Assembly: GCA_030753015.1 (NCBI GenBank)
Contig: JASMDC010000004.1
Location: forward strand, 1-64,000
Direction of reading: 5' to 3'
DNA: 64,000 nt
Source of the DNA: Candidatus Undinarchaeales archaeon
GTDB taxonomy: Archaea; SpSt-1190; JASMDC01
The translations under genes and the position numbers were made by a program. Positions 15,577 through 26,309 of this stretch are shown piece after piece; within the stretch, counting starts at the first letter, position 1, and the number at the start of each line of letters is the position of its first letter. The notes below the pieces were generated by a model. That model was not told where the DNA came from, searched no databases, and saw only the letters and a list, made by a program, of their open reading frames with translations.

Positions 15577-18500
15577 ATGACTTATAATCGCCGCTACAGT
15601 AGGTCTATTGCCTACTTGATCATAACAATCGTCATCTTAGCCACGCTTGGTGTCTCCAAGCCCAAGCTGAAGGTCAAGATAACGGACGCAGAGTCGGGTC
15701 TGCGGATCCCTCAAGCGTATACTCCGCACCCGGGCGACGTCATCTCCGTCAAGGTGCAGGGCAAGCGCGAGCGGGTGCGCGATTCCATCATCACGTTCAG
15801 CCAGGACGACCTCGTCATTCGCAAGAACGCCGATGAGTGGGGGACCGCGACCTTCACCATCCCGCAGGGCGCCATCGGCGAGTTCACCGTGTTCGCGACG
15901 CTCATGGACATGGAGTCCGAGCCTGTCACCTTCCCCGTCCAGAACGACCTGGGCATCGAGCTCGTCACAAGGCCGTGGCGGACCACGGACGCGTGCGAGG
16001 GGACCGAGCTCGCTGTGCGCGTGAGGGACGAGAGCGGGAATACCATCCCCGCGGCCACTGTATGGTTCGGTGAGGATTTCGAGCTCACCGGGCTCGACGG
16101 CATCGCACGACACCAGCTCCCCGAAGGGACCGCGAACCCCCTCCTTATCCGTGCGCTGAAGGCGCAGTACGAGGAAGGACAGCTCTAGGTGTCCGTCGGC
16201 ACGAGGAGGATCCAGAACGTCGTGGTACACCCTCAGAAGAGCGATGATCCACGTAAGCCCTGGAAGTACGGGACCGTATGCAGGGGCGGCGAGATCATGG
16301 TCAAGATCAACACCGAGTGCTTCCCCGAGGACGAGCTCTTTGAAGTGTTCGTCGAGGACATCTTCATAGGCTTCTGCGCCCCCGAGGGCTCCGAGCGCTA
16401 CTCTCTTTGGGAGGATCGGAACGGCAACGGCAAGCAGGATCCCGGTGAGATCGTCCAGTACTGCAACCTCGCCCTCCCTCTCTCCGTCGGCCCCGGCCAG
16501 CATGGTGTGAGCGTGTTCTACAAGAACGAGACCGTGGGCGAGGGCGATATCGTTATCCCCCCGGGCGAGGTTCCCGAAATCGACTGGAAATGCGGGGAGG
16601 ACCCTGACACGACGACGGGCGATCTTCCGAACGAGTGCTGGTTCTTCGTCTCATCCTCGTGCGTCGCGAACCGCTGCTACCACAGCTGGGGACGCAACTC
16701 GGGCGGCGAGGTATTCTCCACCATCATAAGGACGCTCGCCGACGACCTCCCCTGGGAACCGGGGATCCAGGTGTGCCCCGGCAGGCCCGTGTTCACCGCC
16801 CGGTTCGGGGGCATGGACCTGCGCTGCAGCAACGGGGTGTACCGTAGGAACCGGGGTCGTGCTCCGGTGTACGCGCGGATCATGAACTGCCCCCTGGGTC
16901 ATTGTGGCGATGACCCGTTGCGCACGCCGGGCGAGATCGTATCCATGGATCAGACCAACTCCATATGCAGACTGTACGTGACGGGGATGGGCTGGGTCCA
17001 GGGTATAGGTTTGAAAGCGGAGCTCAAGCAGAAGACCCGTTCCAGCACATGCTGGTTCGGTTGGGGGCACAACGCCCAGGACATGTCGGTGAGGGCTCCG
17101 GGCGACCCGGGCGAGTACAAGCTCTTCTTCGATGCCGTGACCCGCATCTGCGACAATCCCCGGGTGACGTCCGGAAGGCGCTATTGGGCATGTCCTGACT
17201 GCAAGGGCGAGAACGCGCCCGCCAGCTGCGCCCAGGATGCCTCGTGCATGTATAGAGGTCGCTGGGTGAGAAAGAGGGCGTGGGGTTCCGATGGCTGGCA
17301 GATCGCTGCAGGTGAGCCCAAGGTGTTCGAGGTGATCTCGCCGAGGCTCTTTATCCTCCAGTACCCGCAAGATCCGCTGTGCCCCGGTGCCGCCATCGAG
17401 CCTGTGGTCTACCACGCCATGTGCATCGATCCGACGACCGAAGCGGACCTCATGGAGTGGGATCCTGAGAGCGGCACATCGAGGGCCATACCGCTGGGCG
17501 AGTGCGGTGCAGAGGGTGAAGACGATCCCTTGGCCGGGAGCGTCGTCGTGGCCAACCTGACGTGCCAAGGCCTCACTGTCCCCGAGGACCTGGACTTCAT
17601 CGGCGGCAGGACCTATGAGCTCGCCCTCCGCACGACCAGTGGTGACAACATCTACGAGGACCGCCGCGTGCTACAGATCTCAGGGAAGAGCCTGAGCGTG
17701 CCCTCCATCGATTCACCGGTGTGCACGAACGACACCATGCGCATCCCCTTCGTCGCACAATGCACCTCTCGGCCCTCGGGATTCTTCTTCGGGGAGGACG
17801 AGGTCGCTGGTGACTGCTCGCCGTGCGCGGAGCCGGGCGTGACCTGCCGTTCCAACTGCACGGTGACCGTCCCGGACGAGGTCGATGAGGGCTGGCACCG
17901 GTTCACCGTGACGAACGATGCCGGCGAGAACACGACAGCGTTCGTCGAGCTGTGGAAGCCCGGATCGCTCAACCTCAATGAGATCTATCTTACCACGAGC
18001 AAGTGCAAGAAGTGCCGGACCCTTATCCTCGAGGTGGAGAATCCGGGGCCCGGTGAGGTCCCCCTCATGGGTCTCAGCGACCAGGCGGAGAGGTACATAG
18101 TGCCCCAGCTACCCAAGTGCAAGGTCACGGCCGACTCCGATAATCCCACCTCGGTCGATCCGGGAAGCTCGGCGAACCTCACGTTCAAGATCAAATGCAA
18201 CGTGCCCATGAAGCAGACCATATCGATACACTTCAACGTCACTGTGTTCTACTCCGACAAGTGCGGATGCAGCCAGCTCGTCGAGGGCGGACGTCAGTAC
18301 GTGGACAAGTACTGCAAGGCCACCGACTCCTGGGACATAGTAATAACCTACAAAGGCACGGGGGCGAAGTGCAAGCGCAAGGACGCTAAGAACGGGTACT
18401 GCGAGCTCGACGACCCGCGCACATCCGACAATGAGGAAGGTGTATGCCTCCCGCTGAGCGGCAGCGGGGACGCCCCGTGCATCGGCTCACTCTGCGGCTC

Positions 18501-19527
18501 AGTGACGGCCATCGAAACGGTCGACGAGGCAGCGCCAGTGCCCGCGGAGGAAACGACGATCGTCCTTGAGGTGCCGGAAGAGCCAACGGCCACTCCGGCT
18601 GTCACGACCGAGGCCCCTACCGATGGAACCGTCGTGGTGGAGCTCGATCCCATCGAGGTCGAGACCCTCCCGGGACAGGTCGTCTACACGCCCATCACCA
18701 TCAACAATCCCGAGGATGAGTCGATGAACATCACCATCACCATCATGGAACAGGGGAAGGCCGTGGTGATAAAGGGGAGCGATACCGAGATGATGGCCAC
18801 GGTCAAGGGAAAGGAGACCGTCAGGTTCATGGTCCCCGTGTCCGCCCCCGCGTCGTTCTCGGTGACCATGGAGGCAGTTCCCACCGTGCCCGTGGAGGGC
18901 GAGGACAAGACGATCAAGTACGTCCTTCCCGTGGGCGTCGTCGTCGACGACCAAAACAAGGGCAAGATCGTCTGCGATAAGGGATATGAGTGCGTCTCCG
19001 GCACACATTGCAGCTTCCAGCACTGCTGCCCCGTCCGTGACATGCCCTGGTTCTGGTCCTTCAATGCGAACGGCTGTTCGGGGGACCTGAGCATGCTCGA
19101 GGTCCCATCGCTGAACGTCAACCTCGCGCTGGGGACCGAGATCCTGCTCCCGATCAGCGTGAAGAACCCCTATTCCCATGAGGTTGAGGTGGAGGTCGGC
19201 CTCAGCGGGAGCGCGAGGGTAATGACGACGCTGGGTGTCGAGGAGAGCATCTTTAGCAAGAAGCTCACGCTGCGGCCCGGTGACCAGAGGATCGTCCTCG
19301 CACGCGTGCTCGGCACCAAGGTGGGGAGGTTCGACCTAGTCGTTGAGACACGCTGTGACGAGGCCGGCTGCGCCCTCACAGCTCCCGCACAGGTCTCCGT
19401 GCTCATCACCACGGACGCGTCACTCCTCGGGGACCAGGTCGAGATCCGGACCGCGCCTGGAACGGGTGTGGCCGAAGTAGCGTTCCTCGCCCTCCTCAGC
19501 CTTGGGTACCTCTACCGCAGGGACTGA
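15577..19527 (+). CDS. Giant Cys-rich secreted surface protein interrupted by an in-frame TAG (at 16186-16188)
   Basis: Two open frames of 203 and 1112 residues are in the same frame and separated only by TAG, followed at once by GTG. The first has an N-terminal signal peptide (about residues 1-26) and enters a beta-sandwich domain; the second has no signal but finishes that domain (EEGQL, stop, VSVGTRR), continues with Cys-rich extracellular domains, Thr/Pro/Glu linkers and two CARDB-like domains, and ends in a hydrophobic segment LALLSLGYLY before RRD. It is therefore best read as one protein of about 1316 residues. The TAG may be read through, a nonsense mutation, or a base error. A separate second protein starting at the GTG would lack an export signal. 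Confidence 0.7.
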
Positions 19528-19542
19528 ATCCCGACGAGCGCC

Positions 19543-21540
19543 CTAGGAGCGACGTCTGCTAGTGGCAGCCACTGCTACGAGCATTAGGAAGAAACCGCCC
19601 GCGAGCAGGATGGGGAACCAGGTTAGACCACTCATGAATCCGGGATAATCGTCTGTGGAAGATGTGTCGGCCAAGGTCTCCAACGGCCTATCGGACGCGG
19701 AAGGTGGTGGTTGTGAGATAGCTACCGGGACATCGGTCGCGGCCGGGGTCGTGGGCCCGCCCGGGGGCGGAGCGGTCGCTGAAGGTGTGTCCGTTGCGGA
19801 CACCGGCGTCACCGTCGCTGCAGATGGAGCGGGCCTGTCGAGCGAGCAGTCGCCGTCCTGTGCGGACGTGCACCCCGGAGGACAGAGCTTGTCCCCTTCC
19901 ACACCACAACACGCGCACGACTCTCCTCCGTCCCCCGATGGGACACACGAGCCCTCCAGGCTCCATTTCGTGCACATGGTCTTGCAGCCGGCAGGCGTGC
20001 AAATGCATCCCCGTTCGGGATCGCACCCGGCCCCCTTCCCGGGAGTGCAGGTCGACAGCGTGCACCCGTCATCCGAGCACGCTTGTTCGCCGAAGAAACA
20101 TACTCTGCCCACCATCGAGCCCGGCGATGGGCATACATCCTCATCGACGACACAGCCATCGACCGTGCACCGGCTCTTGAGGAAGCAGCTATCGAAGTCG
20201 AGGAAGGGCTCGAAGTCACAGGGTTGACGCACAACGGCACAGCCGAACGAGGTGCACTCCCCGGGGCCGTACACGCACATGTCGCCATCCATGGTGCCGG
20301 GGAGAGGGCACGTTTCGCACGAGGGAGGATCGCCGACATCGAACAGGAGGAACTCGTCGTTGAACTCGCCGTCGAGCGCGGCGTTGCCGAGTATGAAGAG
20401 GGCCTGGTCGAAAGCGCCGAAGCAGTCCCAGTCCGTGGTCGCCCCACACGCGGACGGATCGCCCGTGTTGCCGGAATGGGGCCCGTCGCCGAAGCGTTCG
20501 GCCCATTCGATGTACTTCGCCTCACCGGTGAGCTCGAACGCCAGCGAGGACGCGAGCATGTAGAAGCCCTGGTCGTTGCCAGCCCCACAGTCGAAGTCAC
20601 CGCGGGAGGGGCCACAGTCGGTCTGCTGCCCGAACCACGAGCCAGACCACAGGGCCTTGTCCATCCACTCCTTGAACGGCTCGTCACCCAGCACGCGGTA
20701 GGCCGCGCCGTACGAGAGGGCGACCATGGCGTTGATAGCGCCGCCACCGCAGTCCCAGTCGCCATTGGGGCTGCACTCATTGGACCCCTGCTCTGCGAGG
20801 CTCCGCGCATATCCGAGGTAGGTCTTATTGCCCGTGACATCCGCCAGGGACAGGTACCCGAGGACCATGAGCGCCTGGTCCTCGCCCTCCACACAGTCCC
20901 ATCCCGCATCGGGCCCGCACTGGCACTCGGGGCAGGAGTAGCTCCCCCGTGGACCGTCGGCGAGCGACTCGGCATAGGAGAGATAGGTGGCGTTGCCCGT
21001 GAGACCGTACAGCTTGAGGTATCCCAGGAGCATCATACCCTGGTATCGACCCTCACCGCAGTCCCAGTTGCTGTCGGGACCGCACCTGAGCGGATCGCTG
21101 GACGAGTCGCCTGACGGTCCTGCCAGGGCGAGAGCGTGGAGGGACATGAACTCCTGGATGTCATCGGATAGCTCGAACGCCCGGGCGTAGCCGAGCATCA
21201 TGTAGCCCTGGGAGTAGCCGTTCTCGCAGGACCATCCCGTTCCCGGGCCGCACTCGGTCGAGCCTGTCCGCGCGAGCGATAGCATGTTCTCGAGATAGAT
21301 ATCGTCGCCCGTCTCCTCGTACACCCGGGCGTAGGCGAGGAGCATGGCGCCCTGATGGGCGCCGATACCGCAGTCCCAGTCGGAACCGGGGCCGCACGCG
21401 TAACTGCCGCCCCCTCCCGTGCTCGAATCTGAGAGCGAGCGCATATGGTCGAGCCTGTCCGCGCGGTCGAATCCCGCAGCGAGGGACAGGATGATGAGGA
21501 TGACGACAAGACAAGAGGGCCGCACCAAGCTACGTCTCAT
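19543..21540 (-). CDS. Secreted protein with seven Cys-pair helical repeats and a Cys-rich stalk
   Basis: About 665 residues. A signal peptide (CLVVILIILSLAAG) is followed by about seven repeats of 50-60 residues. Each has the pattern C-G-x(3)-W/F-D-C-x-x-G, then a helix like QGMMLLGY, then Y...TG(N/D)..Y...A..LA, which reads as a helix-pair toroid with a disulfide in every repeat. Cys-rich knots, a Thr/Ser/Pro linker and a C-terminal transmembrane helix ending RRRS follow. The start at 21540 is two bases after the stop of the NHL gene, so the two are co-translated. I do not recognise the repeat family; the helix-pair layout recalls glycan-active toroids, but no catalytic residues are evident. 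Confidence 0.8.
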   Translation of the reverse strand: MRRSLVRPSCLVVILIILSLAAGFDRADRLDHMRSLSDSSTGGGGSYACGPGSDWDCGIGAHQGAMLLAYARVYEETGDDIYLENMLSLARTGSTECGPGTGWSCENGYSQGYMMLGYARAFELSDDIQEFMSLHALALAGPSGDSSSDPLRCGPDSNWDCGEGRYQGMMLLGYLKLYGLTGNATYLSYAESLADGPRGSYSCPECQCGPDAGWDCVEGEDQALMVLGYLSLADVTGNKTYLGYARSLAEQGSNECSPNGDWDCGGGAINAMVALSYGAAYRVLGDEPFKEWMDKALWSGSWFGQQTDCGPSRGDFDCGAGNDQGFYMLASSLAFELTGEAKYIEWAERFGDGPHSGNTGDPSACGATTDWDCFGAFDQALFILGNAALDGEFNDEFLLFDVGDPPSCETCPLPGTMDGDMCVYGPGECTSFGCAVVRQPCDFEPFLDFDSCFLKSRCTVDGCVVDEDVCPSPGSMVGRVCFFGEQACSDDGCTLSTCTPGKGAGCDPERGCICTPAGCKTMCTKWSLEGSCVPSGDGGESCACCGVEGDKLCPPGCTSAQDGDCSLDRPAPSAATVTPVSATDTPSATAPPPGGPTTPAATDVPVAISQPPPSASDRPLETLADTSSTDDYPGFMSGLTWFPILLAGGFFLMLVAVAATSRRRS

Positions 21541-21542
21541 GG

Positions 21543-23474
21543 TCACGCTCCCTTCTTGCCGGAGAGCCCACGCACGTCCCCCGAAGATACGGTGGAATCG
21601 GCCCCTACGTCCCCCTCTCCCCTGAGCCACTCCAGGACGTTCCGCATCAGCCGCGTGTGCTCGAAGGGCGCCTCCGAGGATACGACACGGTAGTCCCCGA
21701 TGCACAGTACCCTGCCCTTCCCGCGTGTGGTGGCCACCATGATGGGGATGAGCCCCTTCTTCTCGAAATCGTCGTACCTGAGGTTGAGGTTCTGGTCGCC
21801 GAAGCTCTCCTTGCTGCCAAAGGCCAGCACCATGGCGTCGGTGCTCGACAGGGAGCAGCTTCTGAATATACGCATGCGACCGACGCTCTTGAGGATGGGG
21901 TGGTTTGCCAGCCCCTCGAGGAGGGGCGCCACCGTGACCCGGTAGCCCGTGTCAGTAAGTTCGTAATCGCAAACAAGGTCCTTGTTGAACCGTATTCCGA
22001 ACGCCCCCGACAGGGATGTACAGGCGTTCGCGTCACCTGAACCGAGCCCCGAGGCGAGGATGAGGAGCCCCATACCGCGGTACCGGACGCTATCGATGAT
22101 GGCCGACACCTCGTCCTCCGTATAGCGCGAAACGGGATTGGCCACTACCAGCACGTCCGTCTCTTTCAGGACGGACATGATGTCGCTCTCCCTCTGGACC
22201 TCGCATTCCATGTCCTCGGCCGTCGAGATGAGCGGCGAGAGCGCCGTCATGAGCTTGGGGTCCTGGCCATGGCCCACGTCGAACGTGATCGCTGTTCGTG
22301 CGGTCAGGAGACCTGATGTGCTCAGCTCGCGGGCCAGGGCGAGGGTGAAACCCGCGGAGAGCACGACGAACGTGAGCACGAGAGGGACCAGGGCGAATCC
22401 CCGGAACGGGCTCGGGCTCGGGCTCGGGGTCGAGATCGCCTCCGACGAGGGGATTGCCTCGACGGTCGATGTAGCGGACGGCGCTACAGTCGCCCGTCCC
22501 AGGTGCTCCACGACCGCGGGTGTCGGCTCGGCGATGGTTGTCAGATAGTCCATCTCCTGACGGATCAGGATCCGCTGGTTCGCTTGGTCCGTTATGTACA
22601 CCTTACCTTCGAAGAGGAATATCCCATGAGGCGTGTTCAGTTCCAGTGGGCCCGAACCGTGCTTACCGGTCCCGTACTGGCCGAGATGGCCCCCGTCCCG
22701 ATCGAACACCTGGACGCGGTGGTTCTCCGAGTCCGCCACAAAGACCCTTCCGCTCCCCTCGTCGACAAAGACGTCCCGGGGCTGGAGGAGCTGTCCGGGA
22801 CCGCTCCCTGTACCGTCCCCGATGTGTCTGCGAAACAGGCCCGCGCGGTTGAACACACTGATCCTGTCGTTCTCCATGTCGGCCACATAGACCTCGGTGG
22901 CGGTGACATAGATGCCATAAGGGGACTCCAGCCTACCGTCCTCCGCACCAGGTAATCCCGCTATCCGATACTGGGGAGCCCCGGTCGAGTTGAACACGCT
23001 GATCCGGTGGTTGCCTATGTCCGATACGAACACATTACCGTCCCGCACGAACACGCTCACCGGGAAGCTGAACTGGTCGGGCGCGTCGCCCTCGGTCCCT
23101 GTCCCGATCATTCCCACAGAATTGCCGTCCAGGTCGAACATGCTCACCCGGTGGTTGGCGGCGTCTGCCACGTAGACACGGTTGTCTGCGACGAAGACGT
23201 CCTCCGGCTCATTGAACTGGGTCGAGAGGCTACCGTTCAGTCCCGCTCCGATCTGGCCGACGTGGTTCCCGTCCAGGTCGAACACGCTCACCCTGTAATT
23301 GAGGCGTTCTGCGACATAGAGCTTCCCGCCCACGACGAAGACACCGCACGGCTCGTAGAACTCTCCCGGACCATCGCCGAGCTGTCCAGTTCTCCCAATC
23401 TGCTGGAGCGCTGTCCCGAGAGCGAGCGCGAGGGCAAGGGCACCAATGATAAGGACTGCGTTCGTCCTCCCCAC
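21543..23474 (-). CDS. Membrane-anchored NHL beta-propeller protein with a C-terminal DUF4350-like domain
   Basis: 643 residues. A signal or anchor helix (about 5-25) leads to six NHL blades (repeats such as PEDVFVADNRVYVADAANHRVSMF) through about residue 300. A Ser/Pro linker and a transmembrane helix (about 355-375) come next. The remaining 270 residues contain DVLVVANPV, GMGLLILASG and GRVLCIGDYR, resembling the DUF4350 or class I glutamine-amidotransferase-like fold without a clear nucleophile Cys. A TATA-like TTTTTATTATC lies about 28 bases before the ATG. It is upstream of, and coupled to, the Cys-pair repeat protein. Likely a surface sensor or scaffold; the function is unknown. Confidence 0.82.
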   Translation of the reverse strand: MGRTNAVLIIGALALALALGTALQQIGRTGQLGDGPGEFYEPCGVFVVGGKLYVAERLNYRVSVFDLDGNHVGQIGAGLNGSLSTQFNEPEDVFVADNRVYVADAANHRVSMFDLDGNSVGMIGTGTEGDAPDQFSFPVSVFVRDGNVFVSDIGNHRISVFNSTGAPQYRIAGLPGAEDGRLESPYGIYVTATEVYVADMENDRISVFNRAGLFRRHIGDGTGSGPGQLLQPRDVFVDEGSGRVFVADSENHRVQVFDRDGGHLGQYGTGKHGSGPLELNTPHGIFLFEGKVYITDQANQRILIRQEMDYLTTIAEPTPAVVEHLGRATVAPSATSTVEAIPSSEAISTPSPSPSPFRGFALVPLVLTFVVLSAGFTLALARELSTSGLLTARTAITFDVGHGQDPKLMTALSPLISTAEDMECEVQRESDIMSVLKETDVLVVANPVSRYTEDEVSAIIDSVRYRGMGLLILASGLGSGDANACTSLSGAFGIRFNKDLVCDYELTDTGYRVTVAPLLEGLANHPILKSVGRMRIFRSCSLSSTDAMVLAFGSKESFGDQNLNLRYDDFEKKGLIPIMVATTRGKGRVLCIGDYRVVSSEAPFEHTRLMRNVLEWLRGEGDVGADSTVSSGDVRGLSGKKGA

Positions 23475-23558
23475 GACAATATTGTAACGACAAGATAATA
23501 AAAACCTGTGGTCGGGCCCGCACTCGTCGGTGCCCGGCCGTGGGATTGCCGCGACCGC

Positions 23559-23930
23559 CTAGGTGCTCAGGTAGTCCTTGACCTTGTCGACCATGTATTT
23601 GCCACCAGTGACGAGCCCGTCGACCACCGCCAGGCCAGCGGGCACGGTCCAGAAAGTGGCGGCATCGATCACCGCACCGGTCACCATCCCCAGGAACCTT
23701 GCTGTTTCGTTCTCATGGTAGTTGGATCCGTTGCGCCCCAGGGCCTCGTCCAGCCCGTCGTACACGGTGGTCAGGGTATGCTCCCCGTAAGGCAATCCCC
23801 TTGCCTCGGACAGGTTCCGGTCGATCACCATTGAGAGGCCGTCGCAAATTGTGACAACTGCGCTCAGGTAGTCCTTTAGGAAGCTCGAGTCGTGTTCTCT
23901 GTCCTCTATTGGATCGATATCGTAGTACAT
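23559..23930 (-). CDS. Small hypothetical protein
   Basis: 123 residues beginning MYYDIDPIEDR. It is mostly helical, with a hydrophobic stretch near the C-terminus (AVIDAATFWTVPAGLAVVDGL) that could be one or two membrane segments. A TATA-like CTTATAATG lies about 35 bases upstream on the minus strand. A longer frame from 24089 would run through this element. I do not recognise the family. Confidence 0.55.
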   Translation of the reverse strand: MYYDIDPIEDREHDSSFLKDYLSAVVTICDGLSMVIDRNLSEARGLPYGEHTLTTVYDGLDEALGRNGSNYHENETARFLGMVTGAVIDAATFWTVPAGLAVVDGLVTGGKYMVDKVKDYLST

Positions 23931-24085
23931 ACCCGTGCACCCGAGGTGACCATGCGGAAGATGCGCATTATAAGCGTTGTCTTTGGCAAGCGTACTCCCT
24001 GTTTCCTGTCGTCTTACGGACAATGGAGGGACACTTTGGTTGATGGGGTACTCGAGAACGGGATACTCGGTCCCCGGCGCGGCCC

Positions 24086-25525
24086 TCACCCACAGATCTC
24101 GTAGATGGCCGCGGCATAGATCTCGGCGTTACGGACCAGTGAGTCGACGGTCACACGTTCATTGGGCTGGTGGGCCATCTCCGGCTCTCCGGGCATAGTG
24201 GGCCCGAAGCTAACGGCCCGCGGCATGGCTTTGGCGTAGGTTGTGCCGCCGATGGCGTGGAGGGTCGCCTGCTGGCCGGTAACGTCAGTGTAGGCCTTCT
24301 GGAGCGAGACTACAAGCGGATCTGACGGATCCACGTACAGGGGGTCCAGGCCATGCTCGCTAGGTATCACTGCGAGATCGTAGCCATTTGCGGCCTGGGT
24401 AACCCGCTCGGACAGCTCCTCCTGGGTGATGCCGTAGGGGAACCGGATGTTGATGGTGGCTCTCGCCTCGTCCTGCGTCGCGTACACAACACCCAGGTTG
24501 GCGGTCGTGTCGCCCAGGAAGTCGTGGTGTGCAGCGATGCCCAGGCTGCCGCCGTTGGTCTCGCACCCAATGCGGTCGTTGATGAACCGCACTATCTCGG
24601 TCGCCGCACCGTCCGAGGCGTCGATCCCACCGATATATGAGGCAACGTCCACTATGGCGTTGTGCCCGGCTGCCGGGGTGCTCCCGTGGGCGCTGCGCCC
24701 AGCAGCGGACACCGTGATCTCGTGGTCGCCTGTAGGCGCTACGGTGAGTGCTGCGTCCGGATTGGCCGCATTGAACTGCTCGGCAGCGGCGTACAGCTCC
24801 TTGTAGGCGTCGGCGGGATTGCCGTTCACGTGGAGCACCGCAGAGGCGCTGTCGGGCACCATGTTGGAGCGCAAGCCGCCCTCGAGGGAGGTTAAATCGT
24901 AGGCGCCCTTGGCACCACCGGAGTGCGAGGATGTGAGATGGAGGTCCTTGAACCCCTTCTCGCCGTTGATGATGGGGAAGTCGGCGTCGGGGACGATGGA
25001 CATGTCGGGCGCGCCCTCCTTCTCCAGGTAATGGGCGATACCCGTCCACCCTCCGCTCTCCTCGTTTGTGCCGAAGATGACTTTCACGCGCTTGTTGAGG
25101 GTGACCCCCGAGTCCTGGAGGGCCTTGAGGGCGTAGAGCACGGAGATGGCGGGGCCCTTGTCATCCATGGCACCACGGCCCCATAGCTCGCCGTCCACGA
25201 TCTCGCCGCCAAAGGGCTCGTGCTCCCAGCCGTCACCGGCAGGGACCACGTCCACGTGGAGGAGCACGCCCAGGGTCTCGTCACCCTGGCCTACTTCCAC
25301 GACAGCGGCCTGGCCGTCGAGATTGCGATAAGTGAATCCGAACTTGTCCGCCAGCTCCCCGATGTAGTCGAGAGCACGGGCTATGTCAGGACCGAGCGGG
25401 TCCCCGTCCACGGGCTCATCGGGCCGCACGGAGGGGATCTTGAGGAACTCACTGGTGTCATGGGCGATGTCATCCCGGTATCCCTGGATGAGAGCCCTTG
25501 CACGACCGAGCTCCTTGTCTGACAT
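24086..25525 (-). CDS. M20-family zinc metallopeptidase (PepV-like dipeptidase)
   Basis: 479 residues. Metal-binding motifs of the M20 family are clear: LLHVDVVPAGDGW with the first His and Asp, WGRGAMDDKGP with the bridging Asp, and GTNEESGGWTG with the catalytic and metal Glu. A dimerisation domain interrupts the catalytic one, as in PepV and related dipeptidases. A CATAAACAC block lies about 30 bases before the ATG. It is predicted to cleave dipeptides or a related amidated small molecule in the cytoplasm. Substrate cannot be assigned. Confidence 0.92.
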   Translation of the reverse strand: MSDKELGRARALIQGYRDDIAHDTSEFLKIPSVRPDEPVDGDPLGPDIARALDYIGELADKFGFTYRNLDGQAAVVEVGQGDETLGVLLHVDVVPAGDGWEHEPFGGEIVDGELWGRGAMDDKGPAISVLYALKALQDSGVTLNKRVKVIFGTNEESGGWTGIAHYLEKEGAPDMSIVPDADFPIINGEKGFKDLHLTSSHSGGAKGAYDLTSLEGGLRSNMVPDSASAVLHVNGNPADAYKELYAAAEQFNAANPDAALTVAPTGDHEITVSAAGRSAHGSTPAAGHNAIVDVASYIGGIDASDGAATEIVRFINDRIGCETNGGSLGIAAHHDFLGDTTANLGVVYATQDEARATINIRFPYGITQEELSERVTQAANGYDLAVIPSEHGLDPLYVDPSDPLVVSLQKAYTDVTGQQATLHAIGGTTYAKAMPRAVSFGPTMPGEPEMAHQPNERVTVDSLVRNAEIYAAAIYEICG

Positions 25526-25591
25526 GGCCGGGTTCTGCAGGGTACGGTGTTTATGAATGTTTCTATGGGTTGAAAAGGGCCGAAGCGTCGA

Positions 25592-26287
25592 TTATCCGCG
25601 TCGCACTGCCTTTTCCTGCAGCCGTTGTTGCACTGGTCCGCTGGTCAGCTCACGCAGAGCGTCGCCGGCCACCCACCTCGCGGCCTTCGTGTCCTGCTGC
25701 TTGACACGCTCGGCGCACGCGATGGCCTTCGCGTTCAGGGCGAGGTCCCGCTTGCCGATCTGTCGGAGCGCCCAGTTGACGGCCTTCTTCACGCCGTTGC
25801 GGCCGTCCCCGGCCTCCCGTTCGATGAGGGGGAGGTACGCCTCGAAGACATCGTCGGACGCTTTTTTGTCGCCTACCGCCAGAGTGGCCATGAGCGAGAA
25901 CCCCGCCCGCTTGACGAACTCCTCCTCCCGAGCAGACCACTCGACGGCCTTGGCATGACCGTAGGAAGTATGGCGGAAGAGGTTCATGCAGCACTGGTCG
26001 CACAGCTCCCAGTCCTGGAACTGGCCAGCCCAGGCGTCCATGATCCCGGGGGTTATCCGCGTCGGATCGGCGACGATCGAGGCCAGGATCCGTGTCTCCC
26101 GCAGGCCCTCACCCCAGAGGACTAGGGCGAGCTCGTGGTCACGGCCTATCTCTCTGGCCAGGGCACGGAGCATTGGTACCCGCACGCCCAGTGCCTTGTC
26201 CGGCGATATCCCGAACCGCGCCATCCCGGCCACGGAGGCGGCGTCCGCGCTGGCGTGTAGCTTCGCGAGCACCTCGTCTGGGCCCAT
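25592..26287 (-). CDS. DNA alkylation repair protein, AlkD-like HEAT-repeat glycosylase family
   Basis: 231 residues of helical repeats. It matches the AlkD/AlkC family in GVRVPMLRALAREIGRDHELAL near the N-terminus, the WELCDQCCMNLF segment, and KKAVNWALRQIGKRD. AlkD flips out N3- and N7-alkylated purines without a classical base pocket. The ATG at 26287 is chosen because a TATA-like block (26310-26322) is about 29 bases upstream. It is divergent from the RAM-like protein gene. Confidence 0.88.
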   Translation of the reverse strand: MGPDEVLAKLHASADAASVAGMARFGISPDKALGVRVPMLRALAREIGRDHELALVLWGEGLRETRILASIVADPTRITPGIMDAWAGQFQDWELCDQCCMNLFRHTSYGHAKAVEWSAREEEFVKRAGFSLMATLAVGDKKASDDVFEAYLPLIEREAGDGRNGVKKAVNWALRQIGKRDLALNAKAIACAERVKQQDTKAARWVAGDALRELTSGPVQQRLQEKAVRRG

Positions 26288-26309
26288 CGCACCCGATGTC
26301 CAGACAAAG

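Noticed and set aside
15577-19527. Global reassignment of TAG to pyrrolysine
   Set aside because: Several unrelated genes end in TAG at positions where the protein is complete (ruvA, the genes ending at 8495 and 8497, the epimerase, Stt3, GPT), so TAG is used as a stop here.
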